Source: Prostheceraeus crozeri (lineage: Eukaryota; Platyhelminthes; Polycladida; Euryleptidae). Taken from it: DNA of 64,000 nucleotides. The notes beneath the pieces were generated by a model. The model was not told the origin of the DNA and made no database searches. It was given only the letters and a program-made list of their open reading frames with translations. The translations under genes and the position numbers were made by a program. This document shows positions 11,744-19,958 of this stretch, in pieces (the stretch's first letter is position 1; every line of letters starts with the position of its first letter). The stretch covers positions 186,001 through 250,000 of the forward strand of contig CAJQUW010008698.1 in assembly GCA_907163375.1 (NCBI GenBank), written 5' to 3'.

Positions 11744-13060
11744 TGTAATATTCCACTGACAGGGTGTTCCTTCGGGACGGCGGACGATGCCGTAGTGATA
11801 AGTGTGGCAAGGGAATGTGTCATATTTGAGACCGTAACCGCTGGGGCAACTCATGTTGGGCATTTGACACAGCTCTCAACGTAACACTTTGAACGCCAAT
11901 CGGTTGAGTCTTAGCTATCTTGTCATGGGTGGCCTCTAAACATCTCCATTGCAAAACGCTGGTGAATCAAGCACTCTACGGCTTGCTATCAAGCTGATCA
12001 AAGCAACAACTTGGGATGTTTCCTCAAGGTTTTCAAGTATGCGAAGTTCAAATCTGCTATCAGATTTGAAATTTAACTAAGTCTAAGGCAGCTTTGAGGG
12101 GTTAGATCCCAGCTACTGTTCACTACCTTTGACTCGGCGTTCCTGTTACCACTTCGGGGCAGTGACAATGATGTCTTAAGCTGTAAAGAGCGGGTATCGG
12201 GGAAGATCTCTCACTTCCCTAGTGATCAGTACAAGGCCTTCGGGCTGTCGACGGGATCGAGTGCCACTCACTACACTCAAATCTATCATTCCTCACTAAG
12301 TGTAAATTACTGACTATACATTTGTCCTGCTATCAGGTTATTTTTGACTTGATATCTAGTTGAATAGTCTCTTGCTATCAAGAGATTCACTTCTACTCAT
12401 AAAGCACATCATCGCTGTAATACCTCCTTTGCTCGAGCGTTCCTTCGGGACGGCGGGTACTGCCGTAGAGGGATTGTGTTGCACGGGTTGTTCGTCGTTT
12501 GTTAGACCGAAACCTCTGAGCCGTTGCTCATGTTGGGCGTTCGACTTCATACTCAACGTGACGCTTTCTCTCGCCAGGTCAGAGTACTTCAGCCATTCGA
12601 CAAAGGTTAGTCTTTATGATATGGAGTAGAGTGAAATGTAATTCATTAGATGTCCCTTCAATGATTGCTCCCATGATAAACGTTGATGAGACAAATGAAA
12701 TGATTCTCATCTTCCCTTTTCAATGATTGAAATCTACTAACACACTACCGTATAATCGTCCACTATGGGGCAAGACATGATAGAGCCTCCACGCGGCTTG
12801 CCCTGGGCAGTCTTTAGACTGGTGAATACTATCATTAAGTTGAATCTGTTATCAGTCAACTTGAACGTTGCAAATGAAGTTCGGTGTAATACTTCCTTTC
12901 GACGGGTGTTCCTGTAAAGGGCGGCGGTGAAACCCGTAGCTATGTATACCGCAAGGGACATTCGGCAATGGCCAATCTTGTTAAACCTCTCTGCATCATG
13001 TTTGCAAGTGATTGCCGCTATCTCAACGTAGTATGCATTCGCGCCAGGGCGACATTTAGC
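11744..13060. ncRNA. Structured repeat modules and hairpins, left arm
   Basis: Three diverged ~150 nt modules lie at about 11744-11884, 12414-12564 and 12884-13033. They share CGTTGAG, CCAACATGAG-like, ACGGC..GCCGT and TATTACA blocks (read on the minus strand here). Four hairpins with an ATAG/CTAT loop lie at 11981-11994, 12047-12070, 12326-12337 and 12368-12385. Module lengths do not keep a reading frame, so RNA or DNA structure is a better explanation than coding. Transcription is not shown. Confidence 0.4.
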
Positions 13061-13332
13061 CAACTGTCGAAGGTTGCCTAAAACTTTCCATTGCATACGT
13101 TATGAGAACCATGAGTTCTACCTGTCTCTATCAATGAGACGAATTGATGAATGGAATGAAATGGGAGGACACTCACGCGCCACACGCAACATAACACACT
13201 TCTCTCTTCCGTAGTCTAACAAGCTCTTTACACATGGATCGCAGTCGATTGCTATCCCTGTATCAGAAGTGTAAGCTATCTTAATTTTATTTGACACTAT
13301 TTCATCTATCATCATCGCCCATATGAAATGTT

Positions 13333-13760
13333 TTAAGATTTACAAGTTAGACTAAGCGTTCTACTATTTGTAAATGAAAGATATAGTTTCACCAGTTTAC
13401 AAGTTAAAAAATAAAGTTTCAATGGTGTATACGTTAGAAATAAAGTTTTAGCTGTTTGTATATCAAAATAAAGTTTCAATGGTGTATACGTTAGAAATAA
13501 AGTTTTAGCTGTTTGTATATCAAAATAAAGTTTCAAGAGTTTACAAGTTAGAAATAACGTTTCAATAGTGTATGCGTTAGAAATAAAGTTTTAGCTGTTT
13601 GTATATCAAAATAAAGTTTCAAGAGTTTACAAGTTAGAAATAAAGTTTCAATAGTGTGTATGTTAGAAATTAAGGTATAACTGTTTGTAAAAATAAGATC
13701 GGAAGATTTACTAGTTTACAAGTTTGACTAAGTGTAAATTAAAATAAAATTATAACTGTT
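13333..13760 (+). repeat. AATAAA-rich minisatellite, left arm
   Basis: Imperfect ~30-35 bp repeats built on AAGTTAGAAATAAAGTTTCA and a GTTTGTATATCA-type spacer. Each unit carries AATAAA on the plus strand. The inverse is at 26090-26500. Confidence 0.85.
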
Positions 13761-13987
13761 CACGAGTTAAAGCGTTGATGCAACGATGAACAATTAATAA
13801 GCTGAAAAGTTTTAGATTCACTTTAACATTACCATATGTTTACAGATAGAAATGTATCACAGCAAAGCTACTTCATGAGTTAGTTTGCCAGGAGTGTATC
13901 ATCTCAAACTTTTACTCCGTCGTTGAAATTTCATGACGACTTTTTGCTAAACGAAAGTTAACACCAGAGGAGCGTAGGGGTGGGTGG

Positions 13988-13996
13988 TATAAAATA
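13988..13996 (+). promoter_or_regulatory. TATA box before the first core frame
   Basis: TATAAAATA just inside the left arm. No clear initiator is visible, but an ATG follows at 14026 and the 14114-14464 frame lies about 120 bp downstream. Confidence 0.4.
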
Positions 13997-14113
13997 CGCC
14001 TACAGCACTGAGAGAGTTGGAGTGCATGAGCTATGTACATTCTTTTGACGATGAGAGGAGCGATTCAGCCGATGGCGTAGGTAGTTTCCCAGAGCATGGA
14101 GGACATTGTTTAG

Positions 14114-14464
14114 GTGACTCTAAGGGCGTATGTCGAGCTACCTTCAGTGATAGGCTTCCAACTCATGATGAATGATGATATGCTTACGACCTACATTCAA
14201 CCATTGGTGTATGCCCACACCCTCCCCCACAACGAGCTTGTCTGCCACATTGTATTCATGAGTGTGGCTCAAAGTAGGAAATTGATTGATGAGACTTTGC
14301 TGAAATATCCAAGGCGCGTATTCAAGCATGGTCGCCTACTGTTGGAGTATTATTATCAATGGCGCGACGACACACATTTGCCCACCCGTGTTTTACCACA
14401 GCTATCAACGGAAGAATACAATAGAGCTTTAGTCGAGACGGTGAAAGGAGACGATGAGCGCTAG
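14114..14464 (+). CDS. Unknown small protein of the large element
   Basis: The open frame runs 14114-14464. The first ATG in frame is at 14165, giving about 99 residues. A TTTAG just before 14114 could be a splice acceptor, so the 5' part may come from a short upstream exon that starts at the ATG at 14026. The product has no recognised domain, signal peptide or membrane segment. It is moderately rich in charged residues and ends VKGDDER. It stands first in the plus-strand bank and has its own TATA box at 13988. I do not recognise it; coding status rests on frame length and promoter context. Confidence 0.4.
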   Translation: MTLRAYVELPSVIGFQLMMNDDMLTTYIQPLVYAHTLPHNELVCHIVFMSVAQSRKLIDETLLKYPRRVFKHGRLLLEYYYQWRDDTHLPTRVLPQLSTEEYNRALVETVKGDDER

Positions 14465-14553
14465 CGGGCGAATGAAGCATCGGTGAGAGTGGGAATCAAC
14501 TTGATTCTATTCTCCAATGAGGATTGTTGTCTAATGAGAATCAAGCATTCCTT

Positions 14554-14588
14554 TATAAATAGAGAGCCTTCCACACTGAGAATCATTC
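14554..14588 (+). promoter_or_regulatory. TATA box and initiator for the 14660 frame
   Basis: TATAAATA at 14554-14561 is followed by TCATTCCA at about 14583, the expected ~30 bp spacing. The first ATG downstream is 14660. Confidence 0.55.
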
Positions 14589-14659
14589 CATCGTTGAATC
14601 GTACAAGTGACGGACGCACATTCTCTCTCTCTCTCTACATCCCTGTTATATTATCCAAC

Positions 14660-15214
14660 ATGAGTGAGGTTCCAGAGTGTGAGGTTCCAGAGTGTGAGGT
14701 ACGTTATCCAATACGTCATTGGAAAGGTAAATTTTGGCAATATCACCGTACCATTCCATTATTTCATGGAGACAAGATAATTTCAGAGACGAAGAACTGT
14801 GTAGTGATATCACGCCGTAAGATAGAATTGGAAAATGAAATAATTCCAACGTATATTGACACATTCTATTTTGAAGTAACACCGACATATCAGCATCCAA
14901 TTACAACAACGGTGGAGAAACCGAAAGACTGTCTTTATTTTGAACGTGATTACATTCCAATGTATGAAGGAGATGTAGTTATATCATGGAATCCTACAGA
15001 AACATGTATTCGACGTTCTCCAGGTAGAAAGCGTGAAGATGGAGGAGGTTTGGCACGGGCTATGTATATAGTATATCAACATACTCCAGAAGTGTATAAA
15101 CGACCGAAATTGACACGACGATTTCGTTTGGATATTGAGAAGAAGGTGTGGGTTCAGATTCTTCATACTGATACATTGACTGACATTGAATGGATGGGTG
15201 GACAAACGAGGTGA
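14660..15214 (+). CDS. Unknown 184-residue protein of the large element
   Basis: I place the start at the ATG at 14660, the first after the 14554 TATA box and its initiator. The open frame extends upstream without an ATG and overlaps the promoter, so a longer product is unlikely. The N-terminus has a short duplicated PECEV motif. The rest is rich in aromatic and charged residues, with a basic loop RRSPGRKREDGGG near residue 115-125. No membrane segment or known fold is apparent. It ends just before the GGACCC-rich spacer of the next promoter. Function unknown. Confidence 0.55.
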   Translation: MSEVPECEVPECEVRYPIRHWKGKFWQYHRTIPLFHGDKIISETKNCVVISRRKIELENEIIPTYIDTFYFEVTPTYQHPITTTVEKPKDCLYFERDYIPMYEGDVVISWNPTETCIRRSPGRKREDGGGLARAMYIVYQHTPEVYKRPKLTRRFRLDIEKKVWVQILHTDTLTDIEWMGGQTR

Positions 15215-15224
15215 TTTCAGGGTC

Positions 15225-15300
15225 CCCTGAAGGGGACCCATGAAGGGATCGGGTCCTTTGAGAGATGTATATAAGAGTGGATGAAATGAGTGTCACAATC
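15225..15300 (+). promoter_or_regulatory. GGACCC-boxed TATA promoter 1
   Basis: GGGTCCCCTGAAGGGGACCC is a near-perfect palindrome at about 15221-15240, followed by ATCGGGTCC and TATATAAG at 15268-15275. An initiator-like TCACAATC follows about 25-30 bp later. The same GGACCCGAT words sit before the next TATA box, suggesting one regulator for both units. Confidence 0.55.
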
Positions 15301-15306
15301 ATAATC

Positions 15307-15546
15307 ATGGTAGAAACAAGAGAAGAGTTGAGAGTAAGGCAGCGTGAGGAGATGAAGACCATCAAACAAATGATTGAAAGATATAAGAGGAGAGCCTATA
15401 AATCGAAGAATCCAGAGAAGATCAGAGAGTGTGAGGACACATGCGACTTTGTGCTGAAAGCGACGATAGTGAGTCATCAACGACAATCAAATTATTGGAG
15501 AGATGGATTGTGGAAGGGACCCGATAGAGGACCCGATACCTTTTAG
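15307..15546 (+). CDS. Unknown small charged protein
   Basis: The first ATG after promoter 1 is 15307, giving 79 residues; upstream in-frame ATGs lie at or before the predicted transcript start. The product is very rich in Arg, Lys and Glu, with a likely helical REELRVRQREEMK stretch and a conserved-looking C..C pair (residues 41 and 45). Its last codons overlap the GGACCCGAT repeats of the next promoter. Function unknown. Confidence 0.4.
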   Translation: MVETREELRVRQREEMKTIKQMIERYKRRAYKSKNPEKIRECEDTCDFVLKATIVSHQRQSNYWRDGLWKGPDRGPDTF

Positions 15547-15625
15547 AGGACCTGATACCTTTTAGAGGACCCGATCCACTAAAAACTGTATATAAATGAC
15601 TTTTGAAATCATTTACTTCATATTT
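15520..15625 (+). promoter_or_regulatory. GGACCCGAT repeat array and TATA promoter 2
   Basis: Four near-copies of GGACCCGATACCTTTTAGA (15518-15576) precede TATATAAAT at 15589-15597. A TTCATATT initiator follows near 15617-15624. This repeats the promoter 1 arrangement. Confidence 0.6.
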
Positions 15626-15643
15626 TGACTTGAGCTAGTGAAC

Positions 15644-15973
15644 ATGCCCGACGTAACGATGATCCAACCTTTACGGATTCGCATTCCCGAAGTGTTAGTG
15701 CCAGAGAGCGACGAGGAAGACTGGCCAACTGATCTTCCGTCTGGATGGGGATCGTGGCCCGATTTGAGTGAATTGACTGATGAAGGACTTCCAGAGTTGG
15801 TGACGCCTACCCCGATGGACAATCTTCCTCCAAGGTTTTCACCAGACATTACACAGTTGGATAGATTTTTAAATTCACCATCTTCCAGTCGGACGAATTT
15901 TAGTGAAATGGCGGATGAAGAATGCTACATCAAAACGCAAATCAAAGAAGGAGAATTACTAGTCCTTTCCTAA
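15644..15973 (+). CDS. Acidic Pro/Ser-rich protein of unknown role
   Basis: ATG at 15644 is the first after promoter 2 and gives about 109 residues. The product is acidic (ESDEEDWPTD near residue 23, further D/E runs) and rich in Pro and Ser, so it is probably disordered, as in transactivation or interaction regions. It overlaps the RING-type frame by about 50 bp in another frame; the two may belong to one spliced transcript. No known domain. Confidence 0.4.
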   Translation: MPDVTMIQPLRIRIPEVLVPESDEEDWPTDLPSGWGSWPDLSELTDEGLPELVTPTPMDNLPPRFSPDITQLDRFLNSPSSSRTNFSEMADEECYIKTQIKEGELLVLS

Positions 15974-16122
15974 CTCTACCCTATGACAATTCGCTTATGT
16001 GCTTTGAGTGTCGCAGACGTGGTCTTATTAGATACATTTTACTTCTTCGTTGCCATCATATCATTTGTGTATTTTGTCGTGAAAAGCATCGATGTAATTC
16101 TTCATTTTATAATATGTTATAG
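15922..16122 (+). CDS. RING-type zinc motif segment
   Basis: The 66-residue frame holds C27-x2-C30 and then C44-x-H46-x2-C49-x2-C52, the spacing of the first six metal ligands of a RING finger. RING fingers bind zinc and usually act in ubiquitin transfer. The second ligand pair expected at the C-terminal side is incomplete here (C58 only), so the domain may be continued by splicing. It lies between the acidic frame and the exonuclease-like frame. Confidence is moderate for a zinc-binding motif and low for ligase activity. Confidence 0.4.
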   Translation: MLHQNANQRRRITSPFLTLPYDNSLMCFECRRRGLIRYILLLRCHHIICVFCREKHRCNSSFYNML

Positions 16123-16174
16123 AACGCTTCCTTAGATGTGTAAATTTCCGTTTTAGGCTTCTATCATCATTTTT

Positions 16175-16705
16175 ATGGATTGTGAGGGTGAACCTGTACA
16201 GGAGCTCAGTGCTATTGCTATGAACAATTGGACATATCAGATTGTCAGTGTCTATCATCAACATGCCAACTGCGATCCCAATGTTGATCAATGGGCGAGA
16301 AAACACATTCATGGACTTAATCTGAAATATTTGCAAGACTATGGCTTTTCTTGTGAGAGTGCTCTTCTTATTGACTTTAAACGATGGTTAGCTGCTTTCA
16401 ATGTTATACGCATCTTTTGTAATAATCCTGGTAAGGAGAGGAAAGTATTTCCCAATCTAATCATTGATGATATTTTGCTCCCGCCTTGGGATAGTAGAGT
16501 GAATCAACATTATCATGAAGTCACGAAACGTTTTAAGGATTTGTGTGTTCCTATTTTGTCTGTTCGTTGTAGTAGCTACGTTCATAACCAATGCTTCTTT
16601 CCTCCTTACCTCAACACTGCCAAAGTCCTGTATGGTTATCATTGCTCTCTGTATGATAGTTACCAGCTGTATCTATTTTATCTCTTTCAAACCATTGATT
16701 TATAA
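16175..16705 (+). CDS. DEDDh-like 3'-5' exonuclease
   Basis: The 176-residue frame opens with MDCEGEPVQELSAI, a DxE motif on a predicted first strand. Residues before the ATG continue that strand (IIIF) behind a TTTTAG acceptor-like site at 16151-16156, so an upstream exon is likely. A central HGLNLKYLQDYG region and ALLIDFKRWL helix follow. Near the end GYHCSLYDSYQLYLFYL gives H156-x4-D161, the third DEDDh motif. The middle aspartate motif is not obvious. Such enzymes remove nucleotides from 3' ends, and the partner here would naturally be the element's polymerase. The gene lies just upstream of the long AATAAA-rich array. The assignment rests on motifs only. Confidence 0.5.
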   Translation: MDCEGEPVQELSAIAMNNWTYQIVSVYHQHANCDPNVDQWARKHIHGLNLKYLQDYGFSCESALLIDFKRWLAAFNVIRIFCNNPGKERKVFPNLIIDDILLPPWDSRVNQHYHEVTKRFKDLCVPILSVRCSSYVHNQCFFPPYLNTAKVLYGYHCSLYDSYQLYLFYLFQTIDL

Positions 16706-16807
16706 TGCATGCTTGTTACCATTATTCAATAAATGTTACTATGAGAAGAGTTGTTGTTTTCATGCAATGGATGGGTTAGATAAAGGGTGATCATATCTTT
16801 TTCAAAG

Positions 16808-18545
16808 GACTGTGGAACATTGATTTCCATGATGAGGATTATAACAGTTAGATTTGATGATGAATAAGATTTACTAGTTTGCAAGTTAGACTAAGCGTTC
16901 TATTATTTGTAAATGAAAGATATAGTTTCAATAGTTTACACGTTAAAAATAAAGTTTCAATAGTGTGTATGTTAAGAATAAAGTTCTATCTGTTTGTATG
17001 TTAGAAATAAAATGAAGTTTCATCAGTTTACAAGTTAAGAATAAAGTTTTATCTGTTTGTATGTTAGAAATAAAACAAAGTTTCAACCGTTAACAAGTTA
17101 AAAATAAAGTTTCAATAGTTTACAAGTTAAAAATAAAGTTTCAATAGTGTATATGTTAAGAATAAAGTTCTATCTGCTTCTATGTTAGAAATAAAAATGA
17201 AGGTTCACCAGTTTACAAGTTAAGAATAAAGTTTTATCTGTTTGTGTGTTAGACATAAAACAAAGTTTCAACCGTTAACAAGTTAAAAATAAAGTTTCAG
17301 ATTAAAATAAAGTTTCAATAGTGTGTATGATGGAAATAAAGTTTAAGCGCTTTGTGCGTTAAAAATAAAGTTTCAACATTGTGTACGTTAAGAATAAAGT
17401 TCTATCTGTTTATATGTTAGAAATAAAAATGAAGGTTCATCAGTTTACAAGTTAAGAATAAAGTTTTATCTGCTTGTATGTCAGAAATGAAATAAAGTTT
17501 CACCAGTTTAAAAGTTAAGAATAAAGTTTCAATAGTGTGTATGATAAGAATATAGTTCTATCTGTTTATATGTTAGAAATAAAATGAAGTTTCGTCAGTT
17601 TACAAGTTAAGAATACATTTTATCTGTTTGTATGTTAGAAATAAAATGAAGTTTCAACCGTTAACAAGTTAAAAATAAAGTTTCAATAGTTTACAAGTTA
17701 AAACTAATGTTTCAATAGTGCGTATGTTAAGAATAAAGTTTTATCTGTTTCTATGTTAGAAATAAAAAACCGGTTTCAACCGTATACAAGTTAAAAATAA
17801 AGTTTCAATAGTTAACACGTTAAAAATAAAGTTTCAACAGTGTATATGTTAAGAATAAAGTTCTATCTGCTTCTATGTTAGAAATAAAAATGAAGGTTCA
17901 CCAGTTTACAAGTTAAGAATAAAGTTTTATCTGTTTGTGTGTTAGACATAAAACAAAGTTTCAACCGTTAACAAGTTAAAAATAAAGTTTCAGATTAAAA
18001 TAAAGTTTCAATAGTGTGTATAATGGAAATAAAGTTTAAGCGCTTTGTGCGTTAAAAATAAAGTTTCAACATTGTGTACGTTAAGAATAAAGTTCTATCT
18101 GTTTATATGTTAGAAATAAAAATGAAGGTTCATCAGTTTACAAGTTAAGAATAAAGTTTTATCTGCTTGTATGTCAGAAATGAAATAAAGTTTCACCAGT
18201 TTAAAAGTTAAGAATAAAGTTTCAATAGTGTACCTGTTAAGAATAAAGTTCTATTTGTTTATATGTTAGAAATAGAATGAAGTTTCGCCGGTTTACAAGT
18301 TACGAATAAAGTTCTATCTGTTTAAGTTTGTAAGTTAAGAATAAAGTTCTATCTGTTTGTATGTTAGAAATGAAGTTTTATCTGTTTGTATGCTAGAAAT
18401 AAAGTTTCATCAGTTTCCATATTAAAAAATAAAGTTTTTAGCAGTTTACAAGTTAAAAATAGAGTTTTAATAGTGTATGCGTTAGAAATAGAGTTTTAGC
18501 CTTTGTATGCTAGAAATAAAGGTATAGCTATTTGTAAAATAATAA
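16808..18545 (+). repeat. AATAAA-rich minisatellite, core left
   Basis: About 1.7 kb of imperfect ~30-35 bp repeats with words such as AAGTTAAAAATAAAGTTTCA, GTTAAGAATAAAGTTCTATC and GTTTGTATGTTAGAAATAAA. Dozens of AATAAA words read on the plus strand. Higher-order blocks of several hundred bp recur (for example around 17150-17520 and 17840-18210). It starts with a segment (16808-16900) whose inverse lies at 25790-25910. Confidence 0.9.
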
Positions 18546-19150
18546 ATATTGTAAGTGATTAGCATATTTCGTTTGCTGAGAGAAGGTGTTCCGCCTGTTA
18601 GTGTTGGTGTATTAATATTGAAGAATTTGGTAGTATCTGTTCAATTGAAGACTATAATGGTTCTAGCAAATATTAAAAACAGCAGCCATTATATAATTTA
18701 TGAAACTGAACCCTTTCCTGCTGCTCTCATTCGAGTGGTATCCTATACATATTACCATCCTTCATAACGGACATTGTATCATAACAAGCTTATGTGACTT
18801 CAATAAAGTATCACGGATTGTTAAATTCCTAATGTGTTATCTGTTTAATGTATAGCTAATGGAGGCATGTTAAACGTTGAGTTTTTCCTTCATTCACTGA
18901 CGACTCATCATATGAATGAGTTAAGGTGAAAACGGTATGCATCATCACTTTGACTGACAAAGGAATGCACACGCACTGAATGGGGAAAGATCAGGCTGTC
19001 AATAAGGATGAATAGAATCTTATCGAATGGTCTGACATCTACGACAATGAGGTGGATCCATTTTTAGACATGGGTTATCGCTTTGTCTGATATGAAAACG
19101 TTCACACGCTCGCATATTCAGCTGTGAATATAATTTACTATTGCTATTTT
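18546..19150 (+). other. Core segment with weak coding signals
   Basis: A 70-residue frame (18555-18767) and a short acidic stretch around 19028-19090 look partly coding but have no recognised content or clear start. They may be exons of the 19.2-19.8 kb unit. Confidence 0.25.
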
Positions 19151-19193
19151 TAGTGACTATCTTTACAAGAAGAATGACAGTGATGTAAGCAAC

Positions 19194-19433
19194 ATGCTTC
19201 CTAAGCTGAATAGAGCTGTTTGTATTATTCTATTAGACATGTCGTTTAGCAAATCGGCGATACAACGATGTTGCCCACCTGTTAGAAAAATTAGTACAAG
19301 CGAGTTATGTGAAGTGTTACTTGATGATGCAAAGATACATCACATTTCATTTTTGATTGAAAATCAAAGTGCTCCTCTGAAACTGGGCGATGACATTCAT
19401 TGTCAATTGAGTGAAAATTTGATAAAACTGTAG
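19194..19433 (+). CDS. Unknown small protein or exon
   Basis: The frame is open upstream of the ATG at 19194 back to a TTTTTAG acceptor-like site at about 19154. It may therefore be an exon rather than a complete 79-residue gene. The product has a hydrophobic AVCIILLDM stretch near its start and no known motif. It ends seven bases before the next frame begins. Confidence 0.35.
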   Translation: MLPKLNRAVCIILLDMSFSKSAIQRCCPPVRKISTSELCEVLLDDAKIHHISFLIENQSAPLKLGDDIHCQLSENLIKL

Positions 19434-19440
19434 TTTTTCA

Positions 19441-19773
19441 ATGCTACAAACTGTGTTTACTGCTGCGCATACGATTGGTATAGAAACACCAATGACACTT
19501 GATAAACATGAACAGCACCTTTACATTCAAAGTGATTTGATTCTACCTATTTCTGTTGGCGAGAAAAAAGAATACATTTTACGTGATTTCATTCATGATA
19601 AAGACGCTTCATATGGAATAGTCGAGAAGATGTTTGAATCTATTTTCTATCATCCCGTCATCAAACAAACTATACCCTCTATTGCTATCAAAATTACCAA
19701 TGGTTTACAAGAGTGCATCCATGTGAAAGATACTAAATCCCTCATAACGTTAGTGTTTCGGAAAACAAAGTGA
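19441..19773 (+). CDS. Unknown 110-residue protein
   Basis: ATG at 19441 to the stop at 19771-19773. Composition is that of an ordinary soluble protein; no domain, signal or membrane segment is recognised. It is the last plus-strand frame of the core and is followed by an AATAAA poly(A) signal at 19797-19802. Beyond that, the polymerase gene ends on the other strand. Confidence 0.45.
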   Translation: MLQTVFTAAHTIGIETPMTLDKHEQHLYIQSDLILPISVGEKKEYILRDFIHDKDASYGIVEKMFESIFYHPVIKQTIPSIAIKITNGLQECIHVKDTKSLITLVFRKTK

Positions 19774-19796
19774 AGTCATTGTGATATGTTTATTGA

Positions 19797-19802
19797 AATA
19801 AA
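19797..19802 (+). terminator. Poly(A) signal of the plus-strand bank
   Basis: AATAAA 24 bp after the stop of the 19441 frame, in the gap between the two converging gene banks. Confidence 0.55.
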
Positions 19803-19958
19803 AATATGTATATGAAAAAGTCTTTTCACAGATATAGGGGGAATGGGCTGACTGTAGGCATATATTCACAAGGAAGAAACGATCTCATGCGATACATAAA
19901 ACAACAATGTTTATCTACAGAAATCAACATCAAAATACTGAGTTAAGGATGAATCTAT

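Larger units (their letters stand above)
8586..13919 (+). repeat. Left terminal inverted arm
   Basis: From the outside inward: C-tract unit at 8590; second C-tract at 8661; ~22 bp tandem repeat (8720-8851); long C-tract-headed tandem units (8860-10860); inward promoter (11250-11304); hairpin and structured-module zone (11744-13060); AATAAA minisatellite (13333-13760). It matches 25915-30822 in inverse. It has one ~490 bp unit that the right arm lacks. Confidence 0.9.

Noticed and set aside
13333-13760. CRISPR-like array
   Set aside because: Units vary in both 'repeat' and 'spacer', the context is an animal genome, and there are no cas genes. It is a minisatellite.
14483-14659. Upstream extension of the 14660 frame
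   Set aside because: It lacks an ATG and overlaps the TATA box and initiator of the same unit.
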